A DNA stretch of 64,000 nt. Origin: Winogradskyella algicola (GTDB lineage Bacteria; Bacteroidota; Bacteroidia; Flavobacteriales; Flavobacteriaceae). The notes below the pieces were generated by a model, which did no database searches, was not told where the DNA came from, and worked only from the letters and a program-made list of their open reading frames with translations. How positions within the stretch are numbered: position 1 is the first letter of the stretch; each line of letters begins with the position of its first letter. Both the position numbers and the translations under genes were made by a program. The stretch is from the NCBI RefSeq assembly GCF_005869935.1, contig NZ_SZQF01000005.1, positions 124,001 to 188,000 on the forward strand, given 5' to 3'. Of this stretch, positions 52,673-61,625 are shown piece by piece.

Positions 52673-53824
52673 ATGACCCCAAATCAGAAAAAAAATATTA
52701 CTATCCTAGCCATATCACTTGCCAGTGGTGGTGCAGAAAAAGTAATCAGCTTACTTTTAAAGGAATTAAGACATGATTACAACGTTACTCTAGTTCTTTT
52801 TCATAAAGTTTTACACTTCCCTGTTCCTGAAGGTGTAGAAATTTTCGCCATAAGCGATAAACATGCTAATAGACCTTTTTACAAGAAGTTTTTTGATTCC
52901 ATTAGCTTTATTTTTAGGTATTACCGTTTCATCAAAAAGAATAATATTGAAATCTCTGTTTCATTTTTAGCCTTTCCTAATTTAATAAATGGAATTGTGG
53001 CTACATTCAATAAAAATGTAAAAACAATTATTAGCGAAAGAGGTTTTCCTTCAGACAATGTAACGAGTAAGTTATCCTTTTATATTTCTAAGATCTTCTA
53101 CCCTATTTTGTATAACAAATGTGATAAGTTGTTTTCTAATTCTGTTTATATAAATGAAGATTTAAAAGACAATTTTGGCATTAAAATTCCTATGGAGGTT
53201 ATCTATAACCCAATAGAACTACCAAATAAAGTAATACACCCAGAAAGTCTAAACAACAACACAAACAAGTTAAAGCTTATTACGGCAGGCACCATTAATA
53301 AAAGAAAAAATCAGATTATGGTCGTTAGAGCCATAAAGGAATCTAAATTAGATTATGATTTTTCTATTCTTGGTGATGGCAATTTAAGAACTTATTTAAC
53401 AGAAGAGATAGCAAAGTTTAAATTAGAAGATCAAATTACACTCAAAGGAAGAGTGAAAAAAGTAAATGACTATCTTATAGATAATGAGTGCTTTGTACTT
53501 TCATCGTTTACCGAAGGTTTTCCAAATGCTTTGATCGAAGCCATGGCTATTGGTTTACCAAGTGTATCAACAAATTGCTTATCTGGTCCTTTAGAATTAT
53601 TAAATGAAAACGAACCAATTAACATAAAAAATGGTGAATTTTATATAGGAAAATATGGTTTGTTGGTTAATAATGACGATCATATCGGACTAAGTAAAGC
53701 TTTAGATTATTACCATCAAAACCCTGCCGAAAGAGTACGCTTTAGTCGATTAAGTTTAGAACGCGCAAAAGCTTACGAACTAAAATCTATTTACAGCCAA
53801 TTCAACCAATTTATTAAAAGCTAA
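52673..53824 (+). CDS. GT4 family glycosyltransferase
   Basis: A 383-residue GT-B glycosyltransferase: ASGGAEKVISLLLKEL at the N-terminus, ISERGFPSDNVTSKLSFYISK acceptor-side segment, LKLITAGTINKRKNQIMVVRAI and the E-x7-E motif FTEGFPNALIEAMAIGLP near residue 282. It extends the repeat unit. It ends four bases before the asnB-like gene. Substrates unknown. Confidence 0.92.
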   Translation: MTPNQKKNITILAISLASGGAEKVISLLLKELRHDYNVTLVLFHKVLHFPVPEGVEIFAISDKHANRPFYKKFFDSISFIFRYYRFIKKNNIEISVSFLAFPNLINGIVATFNKNVKTIISERGFPSDNVTSKLSFYISKIFYPILYNKCDKLFSNSVYINEDLKDNFGIKIPMEVIYNPIELPNKVIHPESLNNNTNKLKLITAGTINKRKNQIMVVRAIKESKLDYDFSILGDGNLRTYLTEEIAKFKLEDQITLKGRVKKVNDYLIDNECFVLSSFTEGFPNALIEAMAIGLPSVSTNCLSGPLELLNENEPINIKNGEFYIGKYGLLVNNDDHIGLSKALDYYHQNPAERVRFSRLSLERAKAYELKSIYSQFNQFIKS

Positions 53825-53828
53825 GTAT

Positions 53829-55733
53829 ATGTGCGGAATTAACGGACTTATAGATAAAACCAAGATGAGTGAAGACAAAATGTCTTCTGTACTCAATGCT
53901 ATGAACAATCTTATCATTCATAGAGGACCTGATGAGGACGGTGTCTTTGCAGAACAAAACGACACTTTTACGGTAGGTATGGCGATGCGTCGTTTGTCTA
54001 TTATAGATTTATCATCTGGAAAGCAACCCATTTTTTCTGATGATAAGCAGATTATTATTGTTTTTAATGGTGAAATCTACAATTACAGAACTATTAAAGC
54101 TAGATTAGTTTCAGAAGGTGTAACCTTCAATACTACCAGTGATACTGAAGTTATTTTAAAGGCCTACGAAAAATATGGTGTTGAGTCTTTTCAATGGTTA
54201 GATGGCATGTATGGTTTCAGTATATATGACAAAAAGATAAACAAACTTTTTATTGCCAGAGATTTCTTTGGTGAAAAACCATTATACTATACGCAAAATG
54301 ACAATCAGTTTTTATGGGCTTCAGAATTAAAGTCTATTATAAAAACTATTGACTATAAGCCAGATATTTCAAAAAAAGGATTGAATCTTTACTTTAGATT
54401 AACCTACATTCCTGCTCCACATACCATTTATGAAGGTATTCACAAACTTGAGGCTAATCATTATTTAGAATATGATTTTGAGTCATTTCAATATAGCATT
54501 CATAAAATCAACCACGAACCGGCACCAAAAACAGCAGATATTTCTTTTGAAGATGCAAAAGCAAAAACTAGAGAACTGGTTTACAATAGTGTAGATAGCA
54601 GATCAATCGCAGATGTTGGACTAGGAACATTTTTATCTGGTGGTGTAGATTCGTCTATCGTGTCGCTTTGTTTATCGCAAGCTACAGATAAAAAAATTGA
54701 TACTTTCTCAATAGGTTTTAAAAAAGCCTCTTATGATGAAACCGATAAATCTCGTGTGGTTGCTAAAATGTTAGACAGTAATCATCATGAGTTTATCATA
54801 GATGAAGATGATTTAAAGCACAATATCCATGAGATACTCGTTAATTTTGATGAGCCTTTCTCAGATACTGCAGCCTTGCCTACGCACCTACTTTCAGAAA
54901 AAACCAGAGCACACGTTACTGTGGCACTAACTGGTGATGGTGGTGACGAAGTTTTTGGAGGTTACAATAAGTATTACATTGGCAAGATGAACAAAAGGTA
55001 CACAAGTGTGGTACCAAAAACGCTTCATAAAACTATTGCCAAACTAAGTAACAAATACTTAATCAATAAAGATGATACGCGTGGTAAGAGATTTCAAATT
55101 AATAAGTTATTAAACGCTATCAACTACGAAGGTGATTTTTATTGGGATATCATTTCATTAGCCAATACGAGCAAACTACTATCAGAAATAATGCAAGACG
55201 ATTATTACGATAGGGATTTATTTCAAGAGTATAAAGAGGTTTTAGGTAAACAAAAGATTGAAAGCCTTACAGACTTTAGGCTTGTAGACAAGATTTTGAG
55301 TCTTGAAGGTGGTATGTTAGCAAAGGTAGACAGAACCAGTATGCTTACCTCTTTAGAATGTAGAGCGCCATTTTTAAATAAATCGATTTGGGAGTTTACA
55401 AACACATTACCAGAAAGCTATCTAATGAAGGGATGGAACAAAAAGTACATTCTAAAAGAAGCCTTTAGAGATCAATTTCCGCAAGACTTTTTAGAAAAAG
55501 GCAAAAGCGGATTTGGTTCACCTACAGGAGATTGGCTAAGACAAAGTCTTCGAAAAGAATTAGAAAGTTATATAGAGCCAGAAATGCTTAAAAAACAAGG
55601 CATTTTTAAAGTAGACGTTATAACCAAGTTGGTTCAAGATCACCTTGACAGCAAAAAAGATAGCACCTTTAGAGTGTGGTCTTACTACTGTTTCCAAAAG
55701 TGGTATAAATTTAATTTTCTAAATGAAAACTAA
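53829..55733 (+). CDS. glutamine-dependent asparagine synthetase-like amidotransferase
   Basis: A 634-residue AsnB-type enzyme. Class II glutaminase domain with nucleophile Cys2 (MCGINGLID) and RGPDEDG; the C-terminal synthetase domain has the ATP pyrophosphatase loop SGGVDSSIVSL. In polysaccharide clusters AsnB-like proteins (WbpS type) amidate the carboxyl group of a uronic acid with glutamine nitrogen. The UDP-uronate genes in this cluster support that role here, but a housekeeping asparagine synthetase cannot be excluded. It overlaps the next gene by 11 bases if the first ATG is used. Confidence 0.93.
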   Translation: MCGINGLIDKTKMSEDKMSSVLNAMNNLIIHRGPDEDGVFAEQNDTFTVGMAMRRLSIIDLSSGKQPIFSDDKQIIIVFNGEIYNYRTIKARLVSEGVTFNTTSDTEVILKAYEKYGVESFQWLDGMYGFSIYDKKINKLFIARDFFGEKPLYYTQNDNQFLWASELKSIIKTIDYKPDISKKGLNLYFRLTYIPAPHTIYEGIHKLEANHYLEYDFESFQYSIHKINHEPAPKTADISFEDAKAKTRELVYNSVDSRSIADVGLGTFLSGGVDSSIVSLCLSQATDKKIDTFSIGFKKASYDETDKSRVVAKMLDSNHHEFIIDEDDLKHNIHEILVNFDEPFSDTAALPTHLLSEKTRAHVTVALTGDGGDEVFGGYNKYYIGKMNKRYTSVVPKTLHKTIAKLSNKYLINKDDTRGKRFQINKLLNAINYEGDFYWDIISLANTSKLLSEIMQDDYYDRDLFQEYKEVLGKQKIESLTDFRLVDKILSLEGGMLAKVDRTSMLTSLECRAPFLNKSIWEFTNTLPESYLMKGWNKKYILKEAFRDQFPQDFLEKGKSGFGSPTGDWLRQSLRKELESYIEPEMLKKQGIFKVDVITKLVQDHLDSKKDSTFRVWSYYCFQKWYKFNFLNEN

Positions 55734-56871
55734 TACAATGCAAAAGAAGAGAGTACTTATTATAGCATCCTTTGCTGGTTCTTTAATTCGGTTTAGAGGT
55801 GATTTCATCAAAAGCCTAGTTGCTAATGGTTTTGAGGTTTTTACAGCGTCACCAAGCTATACCAAAGAAGATTTACAATTAATAAAAGAACGTGGTGCAC
55901 ATCCTATAGAATTTAATTTACAACGTACAGGTTTAAACCCTTTCAAGGATTTTAAATCCATATTAGAATTAAAATCTATAATGAAGGAAAACAAAATTGA
56001 TTTAGTTTTCCCTTATACTGTAAAACCAGTAATCTATGGCTCATTAGCAGCCAACATGATTAAAGTTCCCGTAATTTCATTAATTACAGGATTAGGCTTT
56101 GCCTTTACCGGACTTACGCGTAAGGCAAGAATATTACAGCGCTTCAATGAAACATTATACAAGCTTTCAATTAGAAAAAACAAGTTTATTGTCTTTCAAA
56201 ACAAGGACGATTATCAATTGTTCTTAGATCGTAAAGTAATTTCAAAAAAACAACCTGTAGCGTTCGTAAGTGGCTCTGGTGTTAATCTCAATGAATTCAC
56301 TTTCAAAGAAAAAAATCCAACAGATAAAGTTAGTTTTTTACTTATTGCCAGATTGATCAAAGAAAAAGGTATTGCACTATACATGGATGCTGCAAGAGCA
56401 TTGAAGCCAAAATATCCAAATGCTGAATTTCATGTTATTGGAGCTTTAGAAACCTCTCCTAGCGCTATTAGTGAGGATGAATTACATGAGCTACATGAGA
56501 AAAACATTATCGTTTTTCATGGTAGGCAAATGGATGTAGACAAACATCTTCACCAAAGAGATGTTTTTGTACTGCCAAGTTATTACAGAGAAGGCATACC
56601 AAGAACAACTCTTGAAGCCCTTGCTTGTGGAAACCCTATAATCACGACAGATTCTGTAGGCTGTCGAGAATCTGTAAAAGATGGTGTAAATGGAAAGCTA
56701 ATAGAACCTCAAAATTTAAAAGCTCTGGTTGATGCTATGGAATTCTTCATTACGAATCCTGATAAAATAACGGAAATGGGAATGAATAGTCGTAAATATG
56801 CTGAAGAACGTTTTGATGTAAATATTATTAATAATGATTTAATTGAGCTTATTAGTCAATCATTAAAATAA
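55723..56871 (+). CDS. GT4 family glycosyltransferase
   Basis: A 382-residue GT4 enzyme with RVLIIASFAGSLIRFRGDFI at the N-terminus, VISLITGLGFAFTG, the sugar nucleotide region FVSGSGVNLNEF, and the E-x7-E motif in SYYREGIPRTTLEALACGNP. The layout matches PglA/WbnK-like enzymes which often add the second sugar after the phosphoglycosyltransferase product. ATG codons at 55723 and 55738 are both possible; the second avoids overlap with asnB. It lies directly before the phosphoglycosyltransferase gene. Confidence 0.92.
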   Translation: MKTNTMQKKRVLIIASFAGSLIRFRGDFIKSLVANGFEVFTASPSYTKEDLQLIKERGAHPIEFNLQRTGLNPFKDFKSILELKSIMKENKIDLVFPYTVKPVIYGSLAANMIKVPVISLITGLGFAFTGLTRKARILQRFNETLYKLSIRKNKFIVFQNKDDYQLFLDRKVISKKQPVAFVSGSGVNLNEFTFKEKNPTDKVSFLLIARLIKEKGIALYMDAARALKPKYPNAEFHVIGALETSPSAISEDELHELHEKNIIVFHGRQMDVDKHLHQRDVFVLPSYYREGIPRTTLEALACGNPIITTDSVGCRESVKDGVNGKLIEPQNLKALVDAMEFFITNPDKITEMGMNSRKYAEERFDVNIINNDLIELISQSLK

Positions 56872-56939
56872 ATGCTGTTAATTTATTTTAAATTTATAGA
56901 TTACTAAAACATAAATAACCAACAAATAATCAATCAATT

Positions 56940-57554
56940 ATGTATAAGTTATTTTTAAAAAGACTAATCGATTTTATGATTGCTTTGATTGGACTATTAA
57001 TTCTGTCGCCAATCATAATCACCATTATAATTTTATTAGCTATAGCCAACAATGGTAAACCGTTTTTCTATCAAAAGAGAACAGGAAAAGGTGGAAAAAT
57101 ATTCACCATAGTGAAGCTAAAAACTATGAATGACAAAAAAGATGCTAATGGTAATCTTTTACCAGACCATATAAGAATTACTAAGGTTGGAGATATTTGT
57201 AGACGCTATTCTTTGGATGAAATTCCTCAGCTATTTAATATGTTAAAGGGTGATATGAGTTTGATTGGCCCTCGCCCTCTTCTCCCAAAATACCTTCCAC
57301 GATACACTAAAGAGCAGTTTAGAAGACACAACGCAACACCTGGAATTACAGGTTGGGCACAGGTTAATGGCAGAAATGCCATAAGCTGGGAAGAAAAGTT
57401 TAAGCTAGACACTTATTATGTAGATAATCAATCGTTTATCTTAGATTGTAAAATCTTTTTTAAGACCATTCAAAATGTTATTGGTAAAAAGGATATAAAT
57501 TCTTCTACCAACCAACCAATGCCAGAATTTATGGGCACTGAAGGTAAAGCTTAA
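56940..57554 (+). CDS. monotopic phosphoglycosyltransferase (PglC-like initiating sugar transferase)
   Basis: A 204-residue enzyme with a single re-entrant helix (about 8-28) and the bacterial sugar-transferase core: FYQKRTGKGGKIFTIVKLKTM, the catalytic Asp-Glu pair in RRYSLDEIPQLFNMLKGDMSLIGPRPLL, and PGITGWAQVNGRNAISWEEKF. It is of the short PglC/WcaJ-C type and transfers a phosphosugar, probably a UDP-activated amino sugar, to undecaprenyl phosphate. It sets the first sugar of the repeat unit. Confidence 0.95.
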   Translation: MYKLFLKRLIDFMIALIGLLILSPIIITIIILLAIANNGKPFFYQKRTGKGGKIFTIVKLKTMNDKKDANGNLLPDHIRITKVGDICRRYSLDEIPQLFNMLKGDMSLIGPRPLLPKYLPRYTKEQFRRHNATPGITGWAQVNGRNAISWEEKFKLDTYYVDNQSFILDCKIFFKTIQNVIGKKDINSSTNQPMPEFMGTEGKA

Positions 57555-57771
57555 TGACTAAGGTTTTGATATTAGTTAATCGGACCTTAAATCTTTAGTA
57601 TTTAAACTATTGGAGCTAAAATTTAACAACGTAAATATTTACCTTTTATCGTGTTTATTTGGGATGAGCAAGAATATTAACGCATCTTTAAACCGATTTT
57701 AGATCGTGTCCCAAATCCCTCTAAGACATGAAATTGAGACAGTAATTATTAATTACTAAACAATTTTACTT
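57555..57771. other. 217-base gap in the cluster, holding a 14-codon ORF and an inverted repeat
   Basis: An ATG at 57554 overlaps the previous TAA and opens a 14-codon frame (MTKVLILVNRTLNL, stop at 57596-57598). ATTTGGGA (57657-57664) and TCCCAAAT (57709-57716) are a perfect inverted repeat with 44 bases between. No other gene or clear promoter is seen. Confidence 0.6.
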
Positions 57772-58899
57772 ATGAAACCGAAAATATGGTTATCGTCACC
57801 ACATATGAGTGGCAATGAACAGACTTACATAAAAGAAGCTTTTGATACCAATTGGGTTGCGCCATTAGGACCAAATGTCAATGGATTTGAAAAAGACTTA
57901 GAGTCCTACCTAAATGAAGACAGACATGTTGCCGCACTGGCTTCTGGAACTTCTGCACTTCACTTAAGCTTGATACTCTTAGGAGTTACAAATGGTGATG
58001 AAGTGATCTGCCAAAGCAAAACGTTTTCAGCTTCAGCTAATCCAATAATATATCAAGGTGCCACACCTATTTTTGTGGATAGTGAAGTGGAAACTTGGAA
58101 CATCTGCCCTATTCAATTAGAAATTGCAATTAAAGACAGAATAGCAAAAGGCAAGAAACCTAAAGTAATAATTGCTGTACATCTCTATGGAATGCCTTAT
58201 AAGGTTGATGAAATTCATGATGTAGCAAAGAAATATGAAATCCCAGTTATTGAGGATAGTGCTGAATCTCTAGGCAGTCATTATAAAGGTCAAAACTGTG
58301 GTACCTTTGGTGATTTATCTATTTTATCTTTTAACGGAAATAAAATTATAACAACTTCTGGTGGTGGTGCTTTAGTAACCAGAAAAGAAGAACATAAAAA
58401 ACAAGCTGTTTTCCTCGCAACTCAAGCCAGAGACAATGCACCTCATTACCAACATACACACATAGGTTACAACTATAGAATGTCTAATATTATCGCTGGT
58501 ATTGGCAGAGGACAAATGACTATATTAGATAGCCACGTTGAAAAACGCCGTTCTAACCATGAACTATATTACAATACCTTTAAAGACAATAAACAGATAA
58601 CTTTTTTAAGAGAACCTGAAGGTCATTTTTCTAATCGTTGGTTATCTTGTATTCTTTTAGATTCTTTTGAAACAAGAGAAGGATTAAGATTAGCTTTAGA
58701 AAAAGAAAACATAGAATCCAGACCATTATGGAAACCGATGCATCAACAACCTGTTTTTAAAGATGCTCCGAGTTACCTAAATGGTGTCTCTGATGATTTG
58801 TTTAACAGAGGGCTCTGCTTACCTAGTGGATCAAACCTTGGCAAAGAAGAGTTAGATAGAGTAATTTCAGCTATAAATATGTATTTTGCAGTATGTTAG
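57772..58899 (+). CDS. DegT/DnrJ/EryC1 family sugar aminotransferase (PglE-like)
   Basis: A 375-residue PLP-dependent sugar aminotransferase. ASGTSALHLSLILLG binds phosphate, EDSAESLGSHYKG contains the PLP-contacting Asp, and the PLP lysine is in LSFNGNKIITTSGGGALVT. VAPLGPNVNGFEKDLESYL and GYNYRMSNIIAGIGRGQM are typical. With the dehydratase that overlaps its end by seven bases it would make UDP-2-acetamido-4-amino-2,4,6-trideoxyhexose, the precursor of bacillosamine-like sugars. The usual PglD acetyltransferase is missing from the neighbourhood. Confidence 0.94.
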   Translation: MKPKIWLSSPHMSGNEQTYIKEAFDTNWVAPLGPNVNGFEKDLESYLNEDRHVAALASGTSALHLSLILLGVTNGDEVICQSKTFSASANPIIYQGATPIFVDSEVETWNICPIQLEIAIKDRIAKGKKPKVIIAVHLYGMPYKVDEIHDVAKKYEIPVIEDSAESLGSHYKGQNCGTFGDLSILSFNGNKIITTSGGGALVTRKEEHKKQAVFLATQARDNAPHYQHTHIGYNYRMSNIIAGIGRGQMTILDSHVEKRRSNHELYYNTFKDNKQITFLREPEGHFSNRWLSCILLDSFETREGLRLALEKENIESRPLWKPMHQQPVFKDAPSYLNGVSDDLFNRGLCLPSGSNLGKEELDRVISAINMYFAVC

Positions 58900-60788
58900 A
58901 AAAATTTCTAAATAAAATATCTCAAAGATATGCCTCTAAATGGGTAGTACTGCTATTTGACATAATGGTTGTAGTTGCTGCTTTTTTCTTGGCTTACTTA
59001 ATTAGGTATAACTTTATTTTAGATTTTGACTTATCGACACTATTACAACAAGTACCTTATGTAATGGTTGTGGCTGCAATAAGTCTAATTGCAGTAGGGT
59101 CTTACAAAGGTGTCGTAAGATTTACTGGTTTTAAAGACATCATCAATGTTGTTATTGGTGCAAATATCTTAGCTACAATACTCATATGCTGTACTTTTTT
59201 GAGTAGAAAACTTCTAGAAGATAATAGCATTTTTAATATTTCTGGGTCAATTATATATATACATCTACTTCTAAATATTCTTTTTTTAATTGGTGCAAAA
59301 CTATTTATTAAGTCTCTATACAACCAAATAACACAAGACGTTCATAAGACTGCTAACGTACTTATTTTTGGTGCAGGAAACTCTGGGATGCTTACCTATG
59401 ACGCCATTCAAAACGACACAAAAAATGGGTTTGAAGTTGTTGGTTTTATAGATGATGATGAAAGAAAAATTGGAAAGAAAATAAACTTGGTAACAGTTTA
59501 CTGTATTTCTGATATTGATGAAGATTTCATTAAAAAGAATGATGTTGAAGATGTTATTATATCTATTCAGAATATTGATCCTTCAAGGTTACTTCAAATA
59601 ACAGGAAGCTTATTCAACCTAGGGCTTAAAGTAAAAATAGTACCACCAGTTCAAAGTTGGATAGATGGCGATTTAAGTGTTGGCCAGATAAAAGAAGTTA
59701 AAATTGAAGACTTATTAGGGAGAGAACCAATTCATATTAAAAATCCAGACTTAATAGATCAATATGACAACAAAGTTATACTGATTACAGGTGCTGCCGG
59801 TTCTATTGGTAGTGAAATATCTAGAAAAGCCAGCCTCTATAACTACAAAAAGCTAATACTTGTAGATAATGCTGAATCTGCTTTATATGACATTCAACAA
59901 GAATTTAGACAACAAGGTTTAGATAATATTATTGCTATAGTTGCTGATGTTAGAAATAAAACCAGAATAGATCAGATTTTTAATCTATACAAACCAAAAA
60001 TTGTATTTCATGCTGCAGCATACAAGCATGTGCCACTAATGGAAAACAATCCTTTTGAAGCTGTTAGTGTAAATATAGGAGGTACCAAAAATGTTGTTGA
60101 TGTTGCTGTGAAGCATAGTGTAGATAAATTTGTTTTAATATCTACAGATAAGGCTGTAAACCCAACAAACGTTATGGGAGCAACTAAACGTATTGCAGAG
60201 TTATACGTATCTTGTTTAAAAGGTAAAGGTCATACTAAATTTATCACCACAAGATTTGGAAATGTATTAGGATCTAACGGTTCTGTTATTCCACTTTTTA
60301 AAAGGCAAATTGAAAAAGGAGGTCCTCTGACTGTTACTCATAAAGAAATAACAAGATATTTTATGACGATACCTGAAGCTTGTCAGCTTGTTTTAGAAGC
60401 AGCTGCTATGGGTAACGGTGGTGAAATTTTTGTGTTTGATATGGGTGAACCCATTAAAATTTTCAACCTTGCTAAAAACATGATTATACTATCAGGTTTA
60501 CGCTATCCAGAAGATATTGACATTAAAATCACTGGTTTACGTCCAGGTGAAAAAATCTATGAAGAGTTGTTAGCCGATGGTGAAAACACAAAGAAAACCT
60601 ATCATGAAAAAATAATGATAGCAAAAACTAGGCATGTCGATATTGAAACTGTTGAAAAACAAATTAATAAATTAACAAGTATTAATTCCTTAACACAGCC
60701 ATTAGAAATTGTATCTTATATTAAAGCATTAATCCCAGAATATATATCTAATAATTCTACTTACGAAGTTCTAGACTCAAAAAAATAA
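58893..60788 (+). CDS. UDP-N-acetylglucosamine 4,6-dehydratase (WbpM/PglF-like)
   Basis: A 631-residue membrane protein with four N-terminal helices (about 15-145), a degenerate first Rossmann domain (NVLIFGAGNSGM) and a catalytic second one (VILITGAAGSIGSEISR, about 290). The active site follows the WbpM/FlaA1 pattern: LISTDKAVNPTNVMGATKRIAEL, with Met in place of the usual Tyr of the YxxxK triad. FITTRFGNVLGSNGSVIPLF and ITGLRPGEKIYEEL are further hallmarks. It converts UDP-GlcNAc to the 4-keto-6-deoxy sugar. Start overlaps the aminotransferase gene. Confidence 0.95.
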   Translation: MLEKFLNKISQRYASKWVVLLFDIMVVVAAFFLAYLIRYNFILDFDLSTLLQQVPYVMVVAAISLIAVGSYKGVVRFTGFKDIINVVIGANILATILICCTFLSRKLLEDNSIFNISGSIIYIHLLLNILFLIGAKLFIKSLYNQITQDVHKTANVLIFGAGNSGMLTYDAIQNDTKNGFEVVGFIDDDERKIGKKINLVTVYCISDIDEDFIKKNDVEDVIISIQNIDPSRLLQITGSLFNLGLKVKIVPPVQSWIDGDLSVGQIKEVKIEDLLGREPIHIKNPDLIDQYDNKVILITGAAGSIGSEISRKASLYNYKKLILVDNAESALYDIQQEFRQQGLDNIIAIVADVRNKTRIDQIFNLYKPKIVFHAAAYKHVPLMENNPFEAVSVNIGGTKNVVDVAVKHSVDKFVLISTDKAVNPTNVMGATKRIAELYVSCLKGKGHTKFITTRFGNVLGSNGSVIPLFKRQIEKGGPLTVTHKEITRYFMTIPEACQLVLEAAAMGNGGEIFVFDMGEPIKIFNLAKNMIILSGLRYPEDIDIKITGLRPGEKIYEELLADGENTKKTYHEKIMIAKTRHVDIETVEKQINKLTSINSLTQPLEIVSYIKALIPEYISNNSTYEVLDSKK

Positions 60789-60825
60789 TTTTACAATACC
60801 AAAAACTACTCCTAAAAACAAAACC

Positions 60826-61608
60826 ATGAAAAAACGTAACCTTGTACTTCATTTAATAGCAATACTAGTATTGACTTCTTGTGGATCTCGTAAAAATATT
60901 ATTTACTTCCAAGATGAACCTCTTCAAGGAGATGTTTTAGTATCAGAACCTAAAGAACTAATATATAAACCAGACGACATTCTCACAATTAATGTTTCTG
61001 CCTTAGACCCAGACACTGTTGCGCCATTTAACTTAACATTAGTATCTGGTGGAAATATAAATAACCCTTTGACGGCTCAAGGCGGTCTGCAACAACAGAC
61101 CTATTTGGTAGATTATGAAGGCAATATAGAGTTTCCTGTTTTGGGAACATTAAAGATTGCTGGACTTACCAGAACTGAATTAACCGATATGCTTACAGAA
61201 AAGATAAGTGAATATGCTAAGGACCCTATCGTAAACGTAAGATTATCTAACTTCACTTTTACCATATTAGGTGAAGTTCAAAACCCAGGTACGTTTACAA
61301 TTCCAGATGAGAGAATTACAATTATTGAAGCATTAGGTATGGCTAGTGATTTAACAATTTTTGGAAAACGTAAAAATGTTCTTCTTATCAGAGAAATTGA
61401 TGGTAAAAAGAAATTTGCAAAGATAGACCTAACCTCAGTAAATGTTATTAACTCGCCTGTCTACTATCTGCAACAGAATGATGTAATATATGTACAACAA
61501 AATAACGCAAGAGTTAGAGCGTCTTCATTTAACCAAAACAATAGTGTATTAATATCTGCTATTGGTACATTAGCAACTATTATTGCTGTATTTTTAGTTA
61601 GAAATTAA
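60826..61608 (+). CDS. Wza-like polysaccharide export lipoprotein
   Basis: A 260-residue outer-membrane export protein. A signal peptide ends in the lipobox VLTSC (Cys about residue 19). The Poly_export domain has KPDDILTINVSALDPDT and YLVDYEGNIEFPVLGTLKIAGLTRTEL, and the SLBB domain FTILGEVQNPGTFTIPDERITIIEALGMA. The C-terminal hydrophobic stretch VLISAIGTLATIIAVFLV is an anchor helix. It would form the export channel with the Wzc gene 17 bases downstream. Length is normal for Bacteroidota. Confidence 0.93.
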   Translation: MKKRNLVLHLIAILVLTSCGSRKNIIYFQDEPLQGDVLVSEPKELIYKPDDILTINVSALDPDTVAPFNLTLVSGGNINNPLTAQGGLQQQTYLVDYEGNIEFPVLGTLKIAGLTRTELTDMLTEKISEYAKDPIVNVRLSNFTFTILGEVQNPGTFTIPDERITIIEALGMASDLTIFGKRKNVLLIREIDGKKKFAKIDLTSVNVINSPVYYLQQNDVIYVQQNNARVRASSFNQNNSVLISAIGTLATIIAVFLVRN

Positions 61609-61625
61609 GAAGAGATATATAATTT

